Of a stretch of 13,494 bases of DNA, positions 7,401 to 13,494 are shown one piece after another. Position numbers and translations under genes: made by a program. The stretch spans positions 1 to 13,494 of the forward strand of contig JAFPMR010000052.1 in the NCBI GenBank assembly GCA_017411235.1, given 5' to 3'. The DNA is from Bacilli bacterium (lineage in GTDB: Bacteria > Bacillota_I > Bacilli_A > RF39 > UBA660). Position 1 is the stretch's first letter. Each line of letters begins with the position of its first letter. A model generated the notes under the pieces. The model made no database searches. It worked only from the letters and a program-made list of their open reading frames with translations, and was not told the origin of the DNA.

Positions 7401-8525
7401 TTTGGCAGCTCCATAGCCCATACCTTCTAATAGACCAGCTCCATCGTTCCATGCATGTTCAGTATTCTTACCAAAACCTGCTGTTGCTGCAATTGTTCCT
7501 GATATTACAGCTTGTTTTGTTATTCCTATAGTTGCTAATGAACCAATGTGAATAACATTACTTGAAGCTGCTGCTGTTGCACCTGATGCAGCGGCAGCAC
7601 CACCACTTACTGCTGTTCCAATTCCCATTGTAGCAATTGTAAGAGCTATGATACCAGCTATATATCCAACACCGTTAGCTATTTTATATCCTGCTCCATC
7701 AGATTTAAATGGAGCATATGCATTCTCATCTAACCATTTACCTAGTGGACTGTTTTCATGGAATTTTTTAAATGCTTCGTTAACATGTTCTGTTTTTACG
7801 AATTCCATTGTATCTGCCCACATGTCTTTAGTTATAGAGTGCCAATTTTCGTTTCCTGTAATTTTGCCTGCTACCCATTGTCCAAAGTCGGCAATTCCAG
7901 TAACAATGGAACCTACAGCTGTTCCTACTATAGCGCAAGTATCTACTAATGCCTCACCAAATTGTCCTACACCTTGCACTAAGCCTGTTACAACGTTACC
8001 GATGGATGCCCCTGTCTTTTTGAGGGCATTACCCACCGCCGGCAGTGCTGTTCCAGTTACCCAATTACCAAATCTACCAAGTAATGAAGATACATTGTTT
8101 GCAACATTTGCTGCTGTTTCAGATAGGGATTTTCCAATGCCCTTTAAATCTTCAATTCTATCTGATACCCATGATTTAACGCCACTAACTACTTTTGCTC
8201 CAGTATCATATATAGCTTTTCCGATTCCAGCAAAAAAATTACCTATTGCACTTATTCCATTTGAAATTGCAGCTCCTGCTTTTTCTAAGCCAGAGTCTAC
8301 TGCCTTTCCAGCACTCTCAAAGAAACCTTCTTCTTCAGGTTCTGCTGACAAGTCAATTTCTTCAACTTCATAAGTATTACCGGTATTATTTGTTTGATAA
8401 GCAGACGTATTTGTAGATGATTGTACTGCTGCTCCTGTTGCTGAACTATCAATACTACTAGAAGTATTAACGTCGCTGTTTGTATTATTATAATTCATGC
8501 CTAAGTCTGAATTTGCAACTTCCAT
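4440..8525 (-). CDS. Large T7SS-associated polymorphic toxin with RelA/SpoT-like and ADP-ribosyltransferase domains
   Basis: This 1361-residue protein is the likely exported effector. Residues 1-60 are Asn/Ser/Thr-rich. Residues 65-230 are Gly/Ala-rich amphipathic helices, and 282-321 is a hydrophobic stretch that could enter a membrane. A GFGKNTEHAWNDGAG module (from 350) resembles pre-toxin regions I recall from Bacillota. Residues 560-905 are a low-complexity Ala/Glu/Ser/Thr linker with 25-residue repeats and recurring KSID motifs. At about 893-1034 is a RelA/SpoT-like synthetase-type domain: VNDSLRY (D929, R932), YQGLN (972-976), MEVQFHT (E988, Q990) and NHELYE. Residues 1053-1225 are unassigned. 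The C-terminus (1228-1361) is an ADP-ribosyltransferase: IGRGT (R1251), FMSST (S1292-T1294) and EQE (E1329, E1331). No canonical LXG domain was recognised. ATG at 8525 follows AGGTG by five bases; an in-frame start 66 bases upstream would include the promoter and is rejected. Confidence 0.85.
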   Translation of the reverse strand: MEVANSDLGMNYNNTNSDVNTSSSIDSSATGAAVQSSTNTSAYQTNNTGNTYEVEEIDLSAEPEEEGFFESAGKAVDSGLEKAGAAISNGISAIGNFFAGIGKAIYDTGAKVVSGVKSWVSDRIEDLKGIGKSLSETAANVANNVSSLLGRFGNWVTGTALPAVGNALKKTGASIGNVVTGLVQGVGQFGEALVDTCAIVGTAVGSIVTGIADFGQWVAGKITGNENWHSITKDMWADTMEFVKTEHVNEAFKKFHENSPLGKWLDENAYAPFKSDGAGYKIANGVGYIAGIIALTIATMGIGTAVSGGAAAASGATAAASSNVIHIGSLATIGITKQAVISGTIAATAGFGKNTEHAWNDGAGLLEGMGYGAAKGLWEGGEMFLGASINSLKLANLGHGAIVQQLATTGTHVALDTIDGASASFIDPLMQMIYNPNETNMEQIMQFVNFDENGNRIADKSWDELSFTEKYDALFKFNGGWTSVMTNAGSAAAMSFLSEIPDIRKAVNGTNAIETIAAATTAGAATKEIVGSMGDEAGKETSAEVGKAIAGTASESAETAVKTLDVPKSEIDLYLEKYMMDPDVTPPMGIPQEILDFLKKAETDPDITIPTGMPKEIVDFIQNKSAVTDIAAGTGTSSAVADATTSTAKSIDTGESVEAVAKTFGGEIKYSQEEVEEYLEKFLLDPTTELPPGMKEALDDYVGVSMAAPPAKSITAVADEADAAAKEIAGAEAAGATVISTEEAVSAAKEIETEVDSATKAAVSEVSEATDGASEAAVKSIDTAATPKKIVQMTEDEIHASIKSEIAQLDPSAADYAQKLALLQEKEALEIELAKRMSGVVDTGAATKSMDLLSPTEQAGAATKAKQIYDAASAKEPQVRSMMESMTGDGATLAGVQHDIKSIDSIQEKIARLMQKGYSLDEAAAEVNDSLRYTFILDSASYGSDVLDRVAFMKSQGYEVLYVNNSWGNPTYQGLNITFRGADGSLMEVQFHTQASYSVKEGLNHELYEISRNTSVDSATKDVANRIQQINQSLHGETVDFAPSTASQIDKAVTAKMMTIIDVGSMSYGDDAVEAARMANPGATTFKDFDEYKAATAADEAVWRQRIKGAKYVDPLTGAEYTYEQLIRGYIGENADTPGCYYVLNSVNRAWGDTAAETLEHLYLRDAAGNIMTDAQGRRAIVFYGAFGSKHVYYHDLLTDELIAEESWDAIRVNGRNITYSELLTKVSEETKAINDAISMNPGSSSMIIGRGTGWNALEKYGITSADSAEEIAAKLTKYGSEPIYMDDGFMSSTPEMGGGFMDDSGVNLIMTTKDGSPVGNFSYYNSSEQEVLIAAGSKFRVTGVKKSASGQGVYIYLTQE

Positions 8526-8580
8526 ATAATCACCTATTCTTACTAATATAATTATACATTTTTTTTGATAAAAAAGGAAT
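8526..8580 (-). promoter_or_regulatory. Promoter and ribosome binding site of the toxin operon
   Basis: On the minus strand a perfect TATAAT (8556-8551), directly preceded by TG, lies 25 bases upstream of the toxin ATG. AGGTG (8535-8531) is the ribosome binding site. There is no convincing -35 at 17 bases; the upstream DNA is a T/A-rich tract, and a TTGAAA is 29 bases away. The terminator just upstream supports an independent start of transcription here. Confidence 0.5.
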
Positions 8581-8603
8581 TTACTTTTCAACTATGTGTA
8601 AAG

Positions 8604-8632
8604 TCAAAAAAAAGGACTTTTCGTCCTTTTTA
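8604..8632. terminator. Terminator between the small helical genes and the toxin
   Basis: A 9-bp stem, AAAAAGGAC / GTCCTTTTT, has a 5-base loop and a further T-run on the minus strand. The stop codon of the 80-aa gene lies at the edge of the stem. It separates the partner genes from the toxin transcription unit. Confidence 0.8.
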
Positions 8633-8872
8633 TATTTTTCTCGACACACTGTATATTAACTTTTCTCTTAATTCAGATTTTATATTAACAAAATTATCTT
8701 TAATTGAATCAAATCTTTCTTTTTCTACGCATTTATCATCCACCTTAAATGATGAATTTACGTAATTATATAATCCTACTGAATCTACTTCTAGATTACT
8801 TATCTTTGTTCTTATTCTTTGAAGACTGTTTAGTAGGTAACGATATTTTAATCTTTTTACTTCTTGGTCCAT
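8630..8872 (-). CDS. Small helical protein, probable T7SS partner
   Basis: This 80-residue basic protein looks almost wholly alpha-helical (heptad-like leucines and isoleucines in RYLLNSLQRIRTKISNLE and FDSIKDNFVNIKSELREKL), broken in the middle by a short polar stretch (about 36-48). It has no signal peptide or membrane segment, and no family can be named with confidence. It begins one base after the stop of the 96-aa gene, with AGGAGA as ribosome binding site inside that gene's end, so the two are co-translated. Two small helical genes directly before a toxin recall the YwqH/YwqI pair before YwqJ in Bacillus subtilis and the Lap1/Lap2 partners of LXG effectors. By that analogy it may bind and guide the toxin to the secretion machine. 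Confidence 0.65.
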   Translation of the reverse strand: MDQEVKRLKYRYLLNSLQRIRTKISNLEVDSVGLYNYVNSSFKVDDKCVEKERFDSIKDNFVNIKSELREKLIYSVSRKI

Positions 8873-8873
8873 A

Positions 8874-9164
8874 CTATAAGTCTCCTAAAGTCTCAAATTT
8901 TTCTGCGTAGCTTCTCATTGTTACTTGATAATCATGTAAGATACTTCTAAATACGGTCGTGTACTTTTCGTTATTATTATTTAAATTCTTTCCTTCTTTT
9001 TTAATTTCATCTGTTTTATTAATTAGAGAATCTGTATTATTTGTGTTATACAGTTTATTTATTCTGACAAATAATCTGTTCATTTTATCCAATTCCTTGT
9101 TCTTCTCTTTAAGATAAAAAGAGCATTTTTGGATATTGTTGTTCAATCCGGTTTCACTTACCAT
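8874..9164 (-). CDS. Small helical-hairpin protein, WXG100-sized, probable T7SS partner
   Basis: At 96 residues it has the length of a WXG100/Lap-type protein and a predicted helix-turn-helix form: helix about 6-38, a polar turn rich in Asn/Thr (40-47), and a second helix region about 48-92. It lacks the W-x-G turn itself, so it is not a canonical EsxA-type protein. The start is certain: ATG follows GGAGGTGA, and the gene overlaps the end of the 196-aa gene by 11 bases, indicating translational coupling. With the 196- and 80-aa genes it forms a three-gene set of helical proteins just before the toxin. A role as targeting partner or chaperone is inferred from size, fold and position; the exact family (for example DUF5344 or TIGR04197-like) needs a profile search. 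Confidence 0.7.
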   Translation of the reverse strand: MVSETGLNNNIQKCSFYLKEKNKELDKMNRLFVRINKLYNTNNTDSLINKTDEIKKEGKNLNNNNEKYTTVFRSILHDYQVTMRSYAEKFETLGDL

Positions 9165-9744
9165 TATTTGTCACCTCCGGAAGATACTGATTAGTGTTGA
9201 AATCTTTGACTCTTGGTATAGAATAAGCTGATATTTTTCTTTTGATTTCTTTTTCTATTTCAATTATCTTATCCATTTTAGATTTGACTTTGTCTTTAGT
9301 TGTACTATATTTATTTCTTAGATTATTAAGTCTTTTTATTTGGTTATTGATTAGTCCTCTTTCACCTGGACAAAAAGATGTATCTAAATGCTCGTATAAA
9401 ACTATTATTTCATTTGTTTCATCAATACATTTGTTGAACTTAGCAAGTATATTATCTCTTTCATTTATGTCAAATCTTATTTTAGATCCTATTTGTTCAT
9501 ATTTGTTTTTAATGTACTCATAAACTTTGTATGTACTTTTAAGGGAGTTTATATATTCAATTTCTGTGCTCTTTTCAAATTTTAAGTCATTAAAAAATTT
9601 CTTAGAGTACGCATCATCCTTCCAATTGAATGATGTATCGCTAAGTTCTTTAAATAGTAACATATAGTTTCTTTCGTAGTCCTCTATTAATTGCCTTAAT
9701 AGATCTACTTCTTGTTCTAGTTCTTTTGTATTGACTTCTAGCAT
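9154..9744 (-). CDS. WXG-like coiled-coil protein, T7SS-associated
   Basis: This 196-residue protein is helical and highly charged. Its first ~90 residues look like a WXG100-type hairpin: a long helix (4-36), the turn FNWKDDAY with W41 (W-x-D rather than W-x-G), then a second helix. Residues 95-175 are a second long coiled coil rich in K, E, I and N, and the last 20 residues are Pro/Asn-containing and probably loose. There is no signal peptide. GGTGG lies upstream of the ATG, directly beside the 3' arm of a large inverted repeat that may control access to it. It is the first gene of the three-gene partner set. It may be a secreted substrate or a structural partner of the toxin; LXG-domain-like behaviour in trans is possible but unproven. 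Confidence 0.65.
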   Translation of the reverse strand: MLEVNTKELEQEVDLLRQLIEDYERNYMLLFKELSDTSFNWKDDAYSKKFFNDLKFEKSTEIEYINSLKSTYKVYEYIKNKYEQIGSKIRFDINERDNILAKFNKCIDETNEIIVLYEHLDTSFCPGERGLINNQIKRLNNLRNKYSTTKDKVKSKMDKIIEIEKEIKRKISAYSIPRVKDFNTNQYLPEVTNNGK

Positions 9745-9755
9745 TTAAACCACCA

Positions 9756-9812
9756 TTTTTTTCTAAATATACAGCACTTATAAGTTATAGGTACCATATA
9801 TTTAGAAAAAAA
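9756..9812 (-). promoter_or_regulatory. Perfect 16-bp inverted repeat in the leader of the 196-aa gene
   Basis: TTTTTTTCTAAATATA at 9756-9771 is perfectly repeated in inverse at 9797-9812, separated by 25 bases containing the palindromes CTTATAAG and GGTACC. In minus-strand RNA the 5' arm shares ten bases with the 3' arm of the upstream terminator, so the two hairpins exclude each other. The 3' arm ends one base before the GGTGG ribosome binding site. This layout suggests attenuation or a read-through control, but there is no functional evidence. Confidence 0.55.
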
Positions 9813-9828
9813 CCGAGGTTTTTTTCTA
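9803..9828 (-). terminator. Terminator after the WXG-like gene
   Basis: In minus-strand RNA an 11-bp stem (UAGAAAAAAAC / GUUUUUUUCUA) closes a CUCG tetraloop, about 15 bases after the stop of the 212-aa gene. The U-tract is inside the stem, followed by AAUAUA. It could give high expression of the WXG-like protein and lower read-through into the partner genes. Confidence 0.65.
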
Positions 9829-9843
9829 TAATATTTTTTATAA

Positions 9844-10482
9844 CTAGAATGTGCCTGCGTTTTTCTTAGCTAATTCCTCAGCATCAGTTACAGCAGTAGT
9901 AGCAACTTTTGATACTGCATTACCAAATTCATTAACTAAATTTGAAATTGATGTAGCAATAGATTTCATTGATGAATCGATCTTTTGTTGTTGTCCTCCA
10001 CCATAGAAACCACTGTTAGCAGCATACTTCTTAGCTCTGTTTAATAAGTCTAATAATTGTTGTTGCATTCTCTTTAAATAATTTTTAGCTAATTCTAGCT
10101 TAGCTTCATCTGTAATACCTATGATTGTACCAGTAAATGGAGGTGGACAATTAACTGTTACCTTCTTCATGTTATGTGCAACTCTATTAAATACTGTTTG
10201 TCCTTTTAAGAACTTTCTTTCATAGTTTTGTGCATTTTGAGTAATTGTATCGTTTACGCTTTGGAAGATTTTTTGAATTTCATCACTAACTGAATTAACA
10301 GCAGGGATTACATTTTTGCTAATAAAGTCAACGCAATCTTGACCTTTCCATCCAGCTGTAATTTTGTCAATAGCTTCTGATTGAATTTTGTTAAGTTCTC
10401 CTATGATTCCAGAATAAACTTCTTCAATTCCTTTTAATGCAGTAGTAGCTAAACTACCATCTAAATATGATTCTTTTGCCAT
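9844..10482 (-). CDS. WXG100-like T7SS substrate/component, double length
   Basis: WXG100 proteins are small helical hairpins exported by, and needed for, type VII secretion. Residues 1-100 match this: a helix, the turn AGWKGQDC with W45-K46-G47, then a second helix. Ordinary members are about 100 residues, but this one is 212. After a short linker with NCPPPFTG (111-118) there is another pair of helices (126-156 and 166-200) joined by a glycine turn, SGFYGGG (157-163). The protein thus looks like two hairpins in tandem, the second lacking tryptophan at the turn. It has no signal peptide, as expected. The start is supported by AGAGG upstream of the ATG. It has its own promoter and terminator, as expected for an abundant substrate. 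It lies between the secretion machine genes and the toxin partner genes. Confidence 0.8.
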   Translation of the reverse strand: MAKESYLDGSLATTALKGIEEVYSGIIGELNKIQSEAIDKITAGWKGQDCVDFISKNVIPAVNSVSDEIQKIFQSVNDTITQNAQNYERKFLKGQTVFNRVAHNMKKVTVNCPPPFTGTIIGITDEAKLELAKNYLKRMQQQLLDLLNRAKKYAANSGFYGGGQQQKIDSSMKSIATSISNLVNEFGNAVSKVATTAVTDAEELAKKNAGTF

Positions 10483-10530
10483 TCTTTTTCCTCTTTCCTA
10501 AAAACATATTCTCTCTAGTTTTCTATAATC

Positions 10531-10559
10531 ATTATAACAAGCAATAAAAAAATCGACAA
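10531..10559 (-). promoter_or_regulatory. Promoter of the WXG-like gene
   Basis: On the minus strand TTGTCG (10559-10554) and TATAAT (10536-10531) are separated by 17 bases, about 50 bases upstream of the ATG. The -35 lies inside the 3' arm of the preceding terminator, so terminator and promoter overlap. Confidence 0.6.
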
Positions 10560-10578
10560 TCTTTTTGACTGCCGATTT
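10545..10578 (-). terminator. Terminator after the essC-yukD unit
   Basis: Read on the minus strand, AAATCGGCA pairs with TGTCGATTT (9 bp with one G-T pair) around an A-rich loop and is followed by a T-run. It starts four bases after the yukD stop codon. Confidence 0.8.
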
Positions 10579-10581
10579 ACA

Positions 10582-10842
10582 CTATTGCTTTACTAATACT
10601 AATTCTGTACCATTTCTTATGTCAGTATCTGCAACTATATCGTTACTTGGATATATTATTCCATTGTTTTTATTTATGAAATAATATGTTTCTTTTGTTA
10701 ATAGGGTTGCTCCACTTAGATCTGATACACACTTTGATACTAGTTTTGTAATTTTCCATATTTGTTCATTGATAGGTATGAATACATCATATGAATAACC
10801 AATTTCTGGGATTTCTATACTTACTAATACTTTGTTATTCAT
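10582..10842 (-). CDS. yukD: YukD/EsaB ubiquitin-like T7SS protein
   Basis: The 86-residue product has the size and strand pattern of the ubiquitin-like YukD/EsaB family, a cytoplasmic accessory component of type VIIb secretion. Strands are visible at KVLVSIEIP and SYDVFIPIN near the start, then a helix (IWKITKLVSKCVSDL), and further strands (YYFINKNNGIIY) ending in GTELVLVKQ, which resembles the last beta strand of ubiquitin-like folds. There is no C-terminal di-glycine, as is normal for this family. The chosen ATG at 10842 overlaps the end of essC by eight bases and is preceded by AGAGGA at good spacing. In-frame ATGs a few codons earlier lie too close to that site. Overlap with essC indicates translational coupling, and a terminator follows directly. 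Confidence 0.85.
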   Translation of the reverse strand: MNNKVLVSIEIPEIGYSYDVFIPINEQIWKITKLVSKCVSDLSGATLLTKETYYFINKNNGIIYPSNDIVADTDIRNGTELVLVKQ

Positions 10843-13494
10843 TTGCATCATCCTCTTTTGCATTAAAATCTATGTATTTAATAAGTTCTGCTGTTCCTTC
10901 TTCAATATAATATCCGTAGTCTGTCTTGATGTCTGCATTCATTTCTTTATCGAAGTTAGAATATTTAAATAATGATTGATCTCCCATTCCTTTACCTACC
11001 CATAGGGAAATATCTTGACTGAAGAAGTTATACCATGTTTCATAACCATAGTCTTTTAGTTTATTTTGATCGTCTATTAAGATTATTGGCATTTTTTCAT
11101 ATTCTTTGATCTTATCTATTAAGCTTTCGAATTTCATTGTATCTTCTAGTTTGCCAATTAATTTATAAACACCAAATATTATTAATGCTAGGTTAGCTTT
11201 AGGTGGTACACCATCTGTTATCTTCTTATCGATGAACTCTATTAATTTGTCTATTACACTATCTAAATTATCTTTATAGTAGTTAGATACATTTGGCTTT
11301 TCATTTTCTAATAGACCTCCTGCATCAATTAATACTGAACCTATTCCACTCATAGAATGAATTTCAGATATTATACTACTAGCAAAGTTTGTACAGTTCT
11401 CTAGTTTGTTAGAACTTACTATTATACCTTGTTGTTTTTCTAGATCGATTGTAACTACATCTAAGCCTTTTTTAGTCATACCAACTGGAAGACAAGTTAA
11501 ATCCTTAATACTATCTTTAACATTATCTAATCTAATATGATCTGGTAAAGAAGGGATTGATTTAGCTCTTGTTGGATTGGCTGCTTTTACTTTTTCTAGA
11601 ATTGTTTTTATGTATTCATTTTGTTTATCTTGATTCTCTACTAGAGATGCTGTTTGGAATTCATGAATTACTTCTTTATCTACAAATAATCCTCTACCAA
11701 ACATCTCTCTTGGTACTAGTTTAGTTCTAATAGGGAATGCTGTTGTATAATCTGAAGTATCTTTTAAGTGTAATACCATCATATTTTTACAGTTACCAGA
11801 TATTCTAGATCCTAATGAACGATCGCTACTTGCTGTAATAACAAATACTATTCCATATCTTTCAGAATCTCTTAGTAATTCTGGTAATTCATCAATTACA
11901 TCATCATGTGAATCAAATAAGGTATCATAGTTATTAATCATAACCATTATTACTGGTTTCTTAGTTGTACTATTTTTTAGATAGTTTTTGAACTCTCCAC
12001 CATATTCTACTAATTCTTTTTTTCTTCTTTCTTTTTCTTCTTTTAAAAGTTTTAATAAATTAGCATATTTTTCATCCTCACCATTAAATACCATTCCACC
12101 AATTTGAGGGAATTGCATTACTGCTCTTAATGATTCTGAACCATAATCCATGATGTAGTAATTTAATTCTTCTGTCTTGTGGTTAGCTACTCCAGACATA
12201 ATCATTGTCATAAGTAGTTTTTCATTTTCTCCACCATCCATACCGTATACTACTGTATTTCCATCTTCTAATGGTGTATATATAACTTTACCTTGTTCTT
12301 GTAACTCTGGTGCATCATATTCACCTATAGTTAAACAGATATTGTATGATTGATGAGTTATATTATATTTTTTCTCTGTATTTTCAATTGTTATTATTTC
12401 AGGAATATTATCTAGCCATAATGTTCTAGCTTTTTTATTCATTTGCTTAGCGGCGTTAATTATTTCACCCATTACTGCAGCAAGTTGTTCTCCTTGAGCC
12501 TCAACTTTGGCTGTCTTTTGACTATCTTGGATGCTCTTAATAATTTGACCGTTATTAGCAATGAAGTTAACTGTTTTATCTATTTGTTTAACAATCTTTT
12601 CTGATGGATAGTATTTAGCTCCACACCAGCCAGATTGACCTAAAGCAAAGTATTCGTCATAACCTACTTGTAAGTAGAAACGACCTGTTTGTTTTAGTGA
12701 TGCTGCATCTGGTCTCTTTAACATTTCATTACTATCAGATGCATCTTGTACTTTTAGACATACTCTAAATTTAGTATTTGACCAGATTTGATCATCTACT
12801 ACACCACTTGGTTTTTGTGTTGCTAGAATTAAGTGAACACCAAGTGAACGTCCGATACGAGCTACACTTATTAAGTTATCCATAAATTCTGGTTGTTGGG
12901 ATTTTAATTCAGCGAACTCATCAGATATTATTAATAAGTGTGGTATTGGCTCTTTTAGTTTGCCTTCGTGATAGAATTTTTGATATTTATAAATATCAAT
13001 TGTTGATTCTCCTAATTGATCACGAGCCGCATTAAACATTGCTTGTCTCTTTTTAACTTCACTATCTATACTAACTAAAGTTCTAGACATTTCTGCTTTA
13101 TCTAAGTTAGTTATTGTTCCTGCTAAATGTGGTAGTTTAACACCGGTTTGTTTGTTTTCAAAAGCTCCTGCTAAACCTCCACCTTTGTAGTCGATTAAAA
13201 TAAAGGCCATATCATCAGGACTATAGTTAATAGCTAACGATAAGATGTAGGTAATGATAAATTCTGATTTACCTGAACCTGTCATACCAGCTACTAAACC
13301 GTGTGGTCCATGGAATTTTTCATGAATATCTAAATATAAGTAGTTACCGTCTTCGTCTACACCAACTTCTGCTTTTAATGACTGTACAGAATCATTGGAG
13401 TTCCAACGATTAATAACATTTAATTGTTCTACTTTACCTACTTTTTCCATTTCTAGGAATGCTATAGCATTAGGCAATTGAGATGAAGCTCCTG
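10835..13494 (-). CDS. essC: Type VIIb secretion ATPase EssC/YukB (5' end missing)
   Basis: This is the FtsK/SpoIIIE-type motor that recognises and drives substrates through the type VIIb system in the membrane. The visible 885 codons cover the C-terminal ATPase domains. The FHA and membrane parts would lie beyond the right edge, and the frame stays open to the edge. Numbered from the TTG at 13477, domain 1 has an intact Walker A (GMTGSGKS, 64-71), IDYKGGG (95-101), Walker B (LLIISDEFAEL, 181-191) and ILATQKPSG (217-225). Domain 2 (about 405-610) has GMDGGENEK where a Walker A is expected and INNYD where Walker B acidic residues would be. Domain 3 (about 665-870) has no recognisable Walker A. 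Only the first domain therefore looks catalytic in this copy. The TTG is not a start: homologous sequence (SSQLPNAIAFLEM) continues upstream. Confidence 0.95.
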   Translation of the reverse strand, partial: GASSQLPNAIAFLEMEKVGKVEQLNVINRWNSNDSVQSLKAEVGVDEDGNYLYLDIHEKFHGPHGLVAGMTGSGKSEFIITYILSLAINYSPDDMAFILIDYKGGGLAGAFENKQTGVKLPHLAGTITNLDKAEMSRTLVSIDSEVKKRQAMFNAARDQLGESTIDIYKYQKFYHEGKLKEPIPHLLIISDEFAELKSQQPEFMDNLISVARIGRSLGVHLILATQKPSGVVDDQIWSNTKFRVCLKVQDASDSNEMLKRPDAASLKQTGRFYLQVGYDEYFALGQSGWCGAKYYPSEKIVKQIDKTVNFIANNGQIIKSIQDSQKTAKVEAQGEQLAAVMGEIINAAKQMNKKARTLWLDNIPEIITIENTEKKYNITHQSYNICLTIGEYDAPELQEQGKVIYTPLEDGNTVVYGMDGGENEKLLMTMIMSGVANHKTEELNYYIMDYGSESLRAVMQFPQIGGMVFNGEDEKYANLLKLLKEEKERRKKELVEYGGEFKNYLKNSTTKKPVIMVMINNYDTLFDSHDDVIDELPELLRDSERYGIVFVITASSDRSLGSRISGNCKNMMVLHLKDTSDYTTAFPIRTKLVPREMFGRGLFVDKEVIHEFQTASLVENQDKQNEYIKTILEKVKAANPTRAKSIPSLPDHIRLDNVKDSIKDLTCLPVGMTKKGLDVVTIDLEKQQGIIVSSNKLENCTNFASSIISEIHSMSGIGSVLIDAGGLLENEKPNVSNYYKDNLDSVIDKLIEFIDKKITDGVPPKANLALIIFGVYKLIGKLEDTMKFESLIDKIKEYEKMPIILIDDQNKLKDYGYETWYNFFSQDISLWVGKGMGDQSLFKYSNFDKEMNADIKTDYGYYIEEGTAELIKYIDFNAKEDDANE

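Noticed and set aside
7648..8373. Long plus-strand open frame of 241 codons opposite the toxin N-terminus.
   Set aside because: It lies wholly inside the toxin gene, is Pro/Ser/Ala-rich without domain features, and lacks a ribosome binding site.
8526..8591. In-frame N-terminal extension of the toxin with a basic, hydrophobic start (MKSKFLFYQKKCIIILVRIG) that looks like a signal peptide.
   Set aside because: This stretch contains the TATAAT promoter element and the AGGTG site that fits the ATG at 8525. The apparent signal peptide comes from translating leader DNA, so it was not counted as part of the protein.
9756..9812. The 16-bp inverted repeat as ends of a small mobile element or an attachment site.
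   Set aside because: The spacer is only 25 bases, there is no target duplication, and the repeat interlocks with a terminator and ribosome binding site, so an RNA structure explains it better.
13475..13477. TTG as the start codon of EssC.
   Set aside because: The frame and family-like sequence continue to the window edge, so the gene is simply cut off by the window.

Overview
The window is AT-rich DNA from a low-GC, Gram-positive-type bacterium (Bacillota). It carries a peptidoglycan gene (murD), strong AGGAGG-type ribosome binding sites, and TGA used as a stop (the genes ending at 3911 and 9154), so the genetic code looks standard. A gut-type Bacilli/Erysipelotrichia-like lineage is my guess; no marker gene here fixes the taxon.

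Layout. At the left edge murD runs rightward and ends in a terminator shared with a convergent DUF4176-type gene that has a long Pro/Ala/Glu/Val tail. Everything from 1356 to the right edge is on the minus strand, so it reads right to left. It starts with the type VIIb secretion ATPase EssC (5' end outside the window) and a YukD/EsaB ubiquitin-like gene that overlaps it by 8 bases, followed by a terminator. Next is a 212-residue WXG100-like protein with its own promoter and terminator, then three small helical genes (196, 96 and 80 aa) resembling the partner/chaperone genes that precede T7SS toxins, and another terminator. A separate transcription unit follows: a 1361-aa toxin, a 168-aa unknown protein, an HD-family small alarmone hydrolase and an ADP-ribosylglycohydrolase, closed by a terminator.

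Main observation. The toxin appears to carry two catalytic domains: a RelA/SpoT-like (p)ppNpp synthetase-type domain (about residues 893-1034) and a C-terminal R-S-E class ADP-ribosyltransferase with an E-Q-E motif (about 1228-1361). The genes directly downstream encode the enzymes that would reverse those two chemistries: an HD alarmone hydrolase and an ARH/DraG-type ADP-ribosylglycohydrolase. The locus therefore reads as a T7SS-exported double-warhead toxin with two matched enzymatic antidotes. The domain calls rest on motifs read by eye. The pairing of enzyme with antidote is inference from gene order and chemistry.

The 99-base gap between the WXG-like gene and the 196-aa gene holds an attenuator-like set of three mutually pairing segments next to the ribosome binding site. 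No RNA genes, insertion sequences or CRISPR arrays were seen. No stretch longer than 300 bases lacks a gene.
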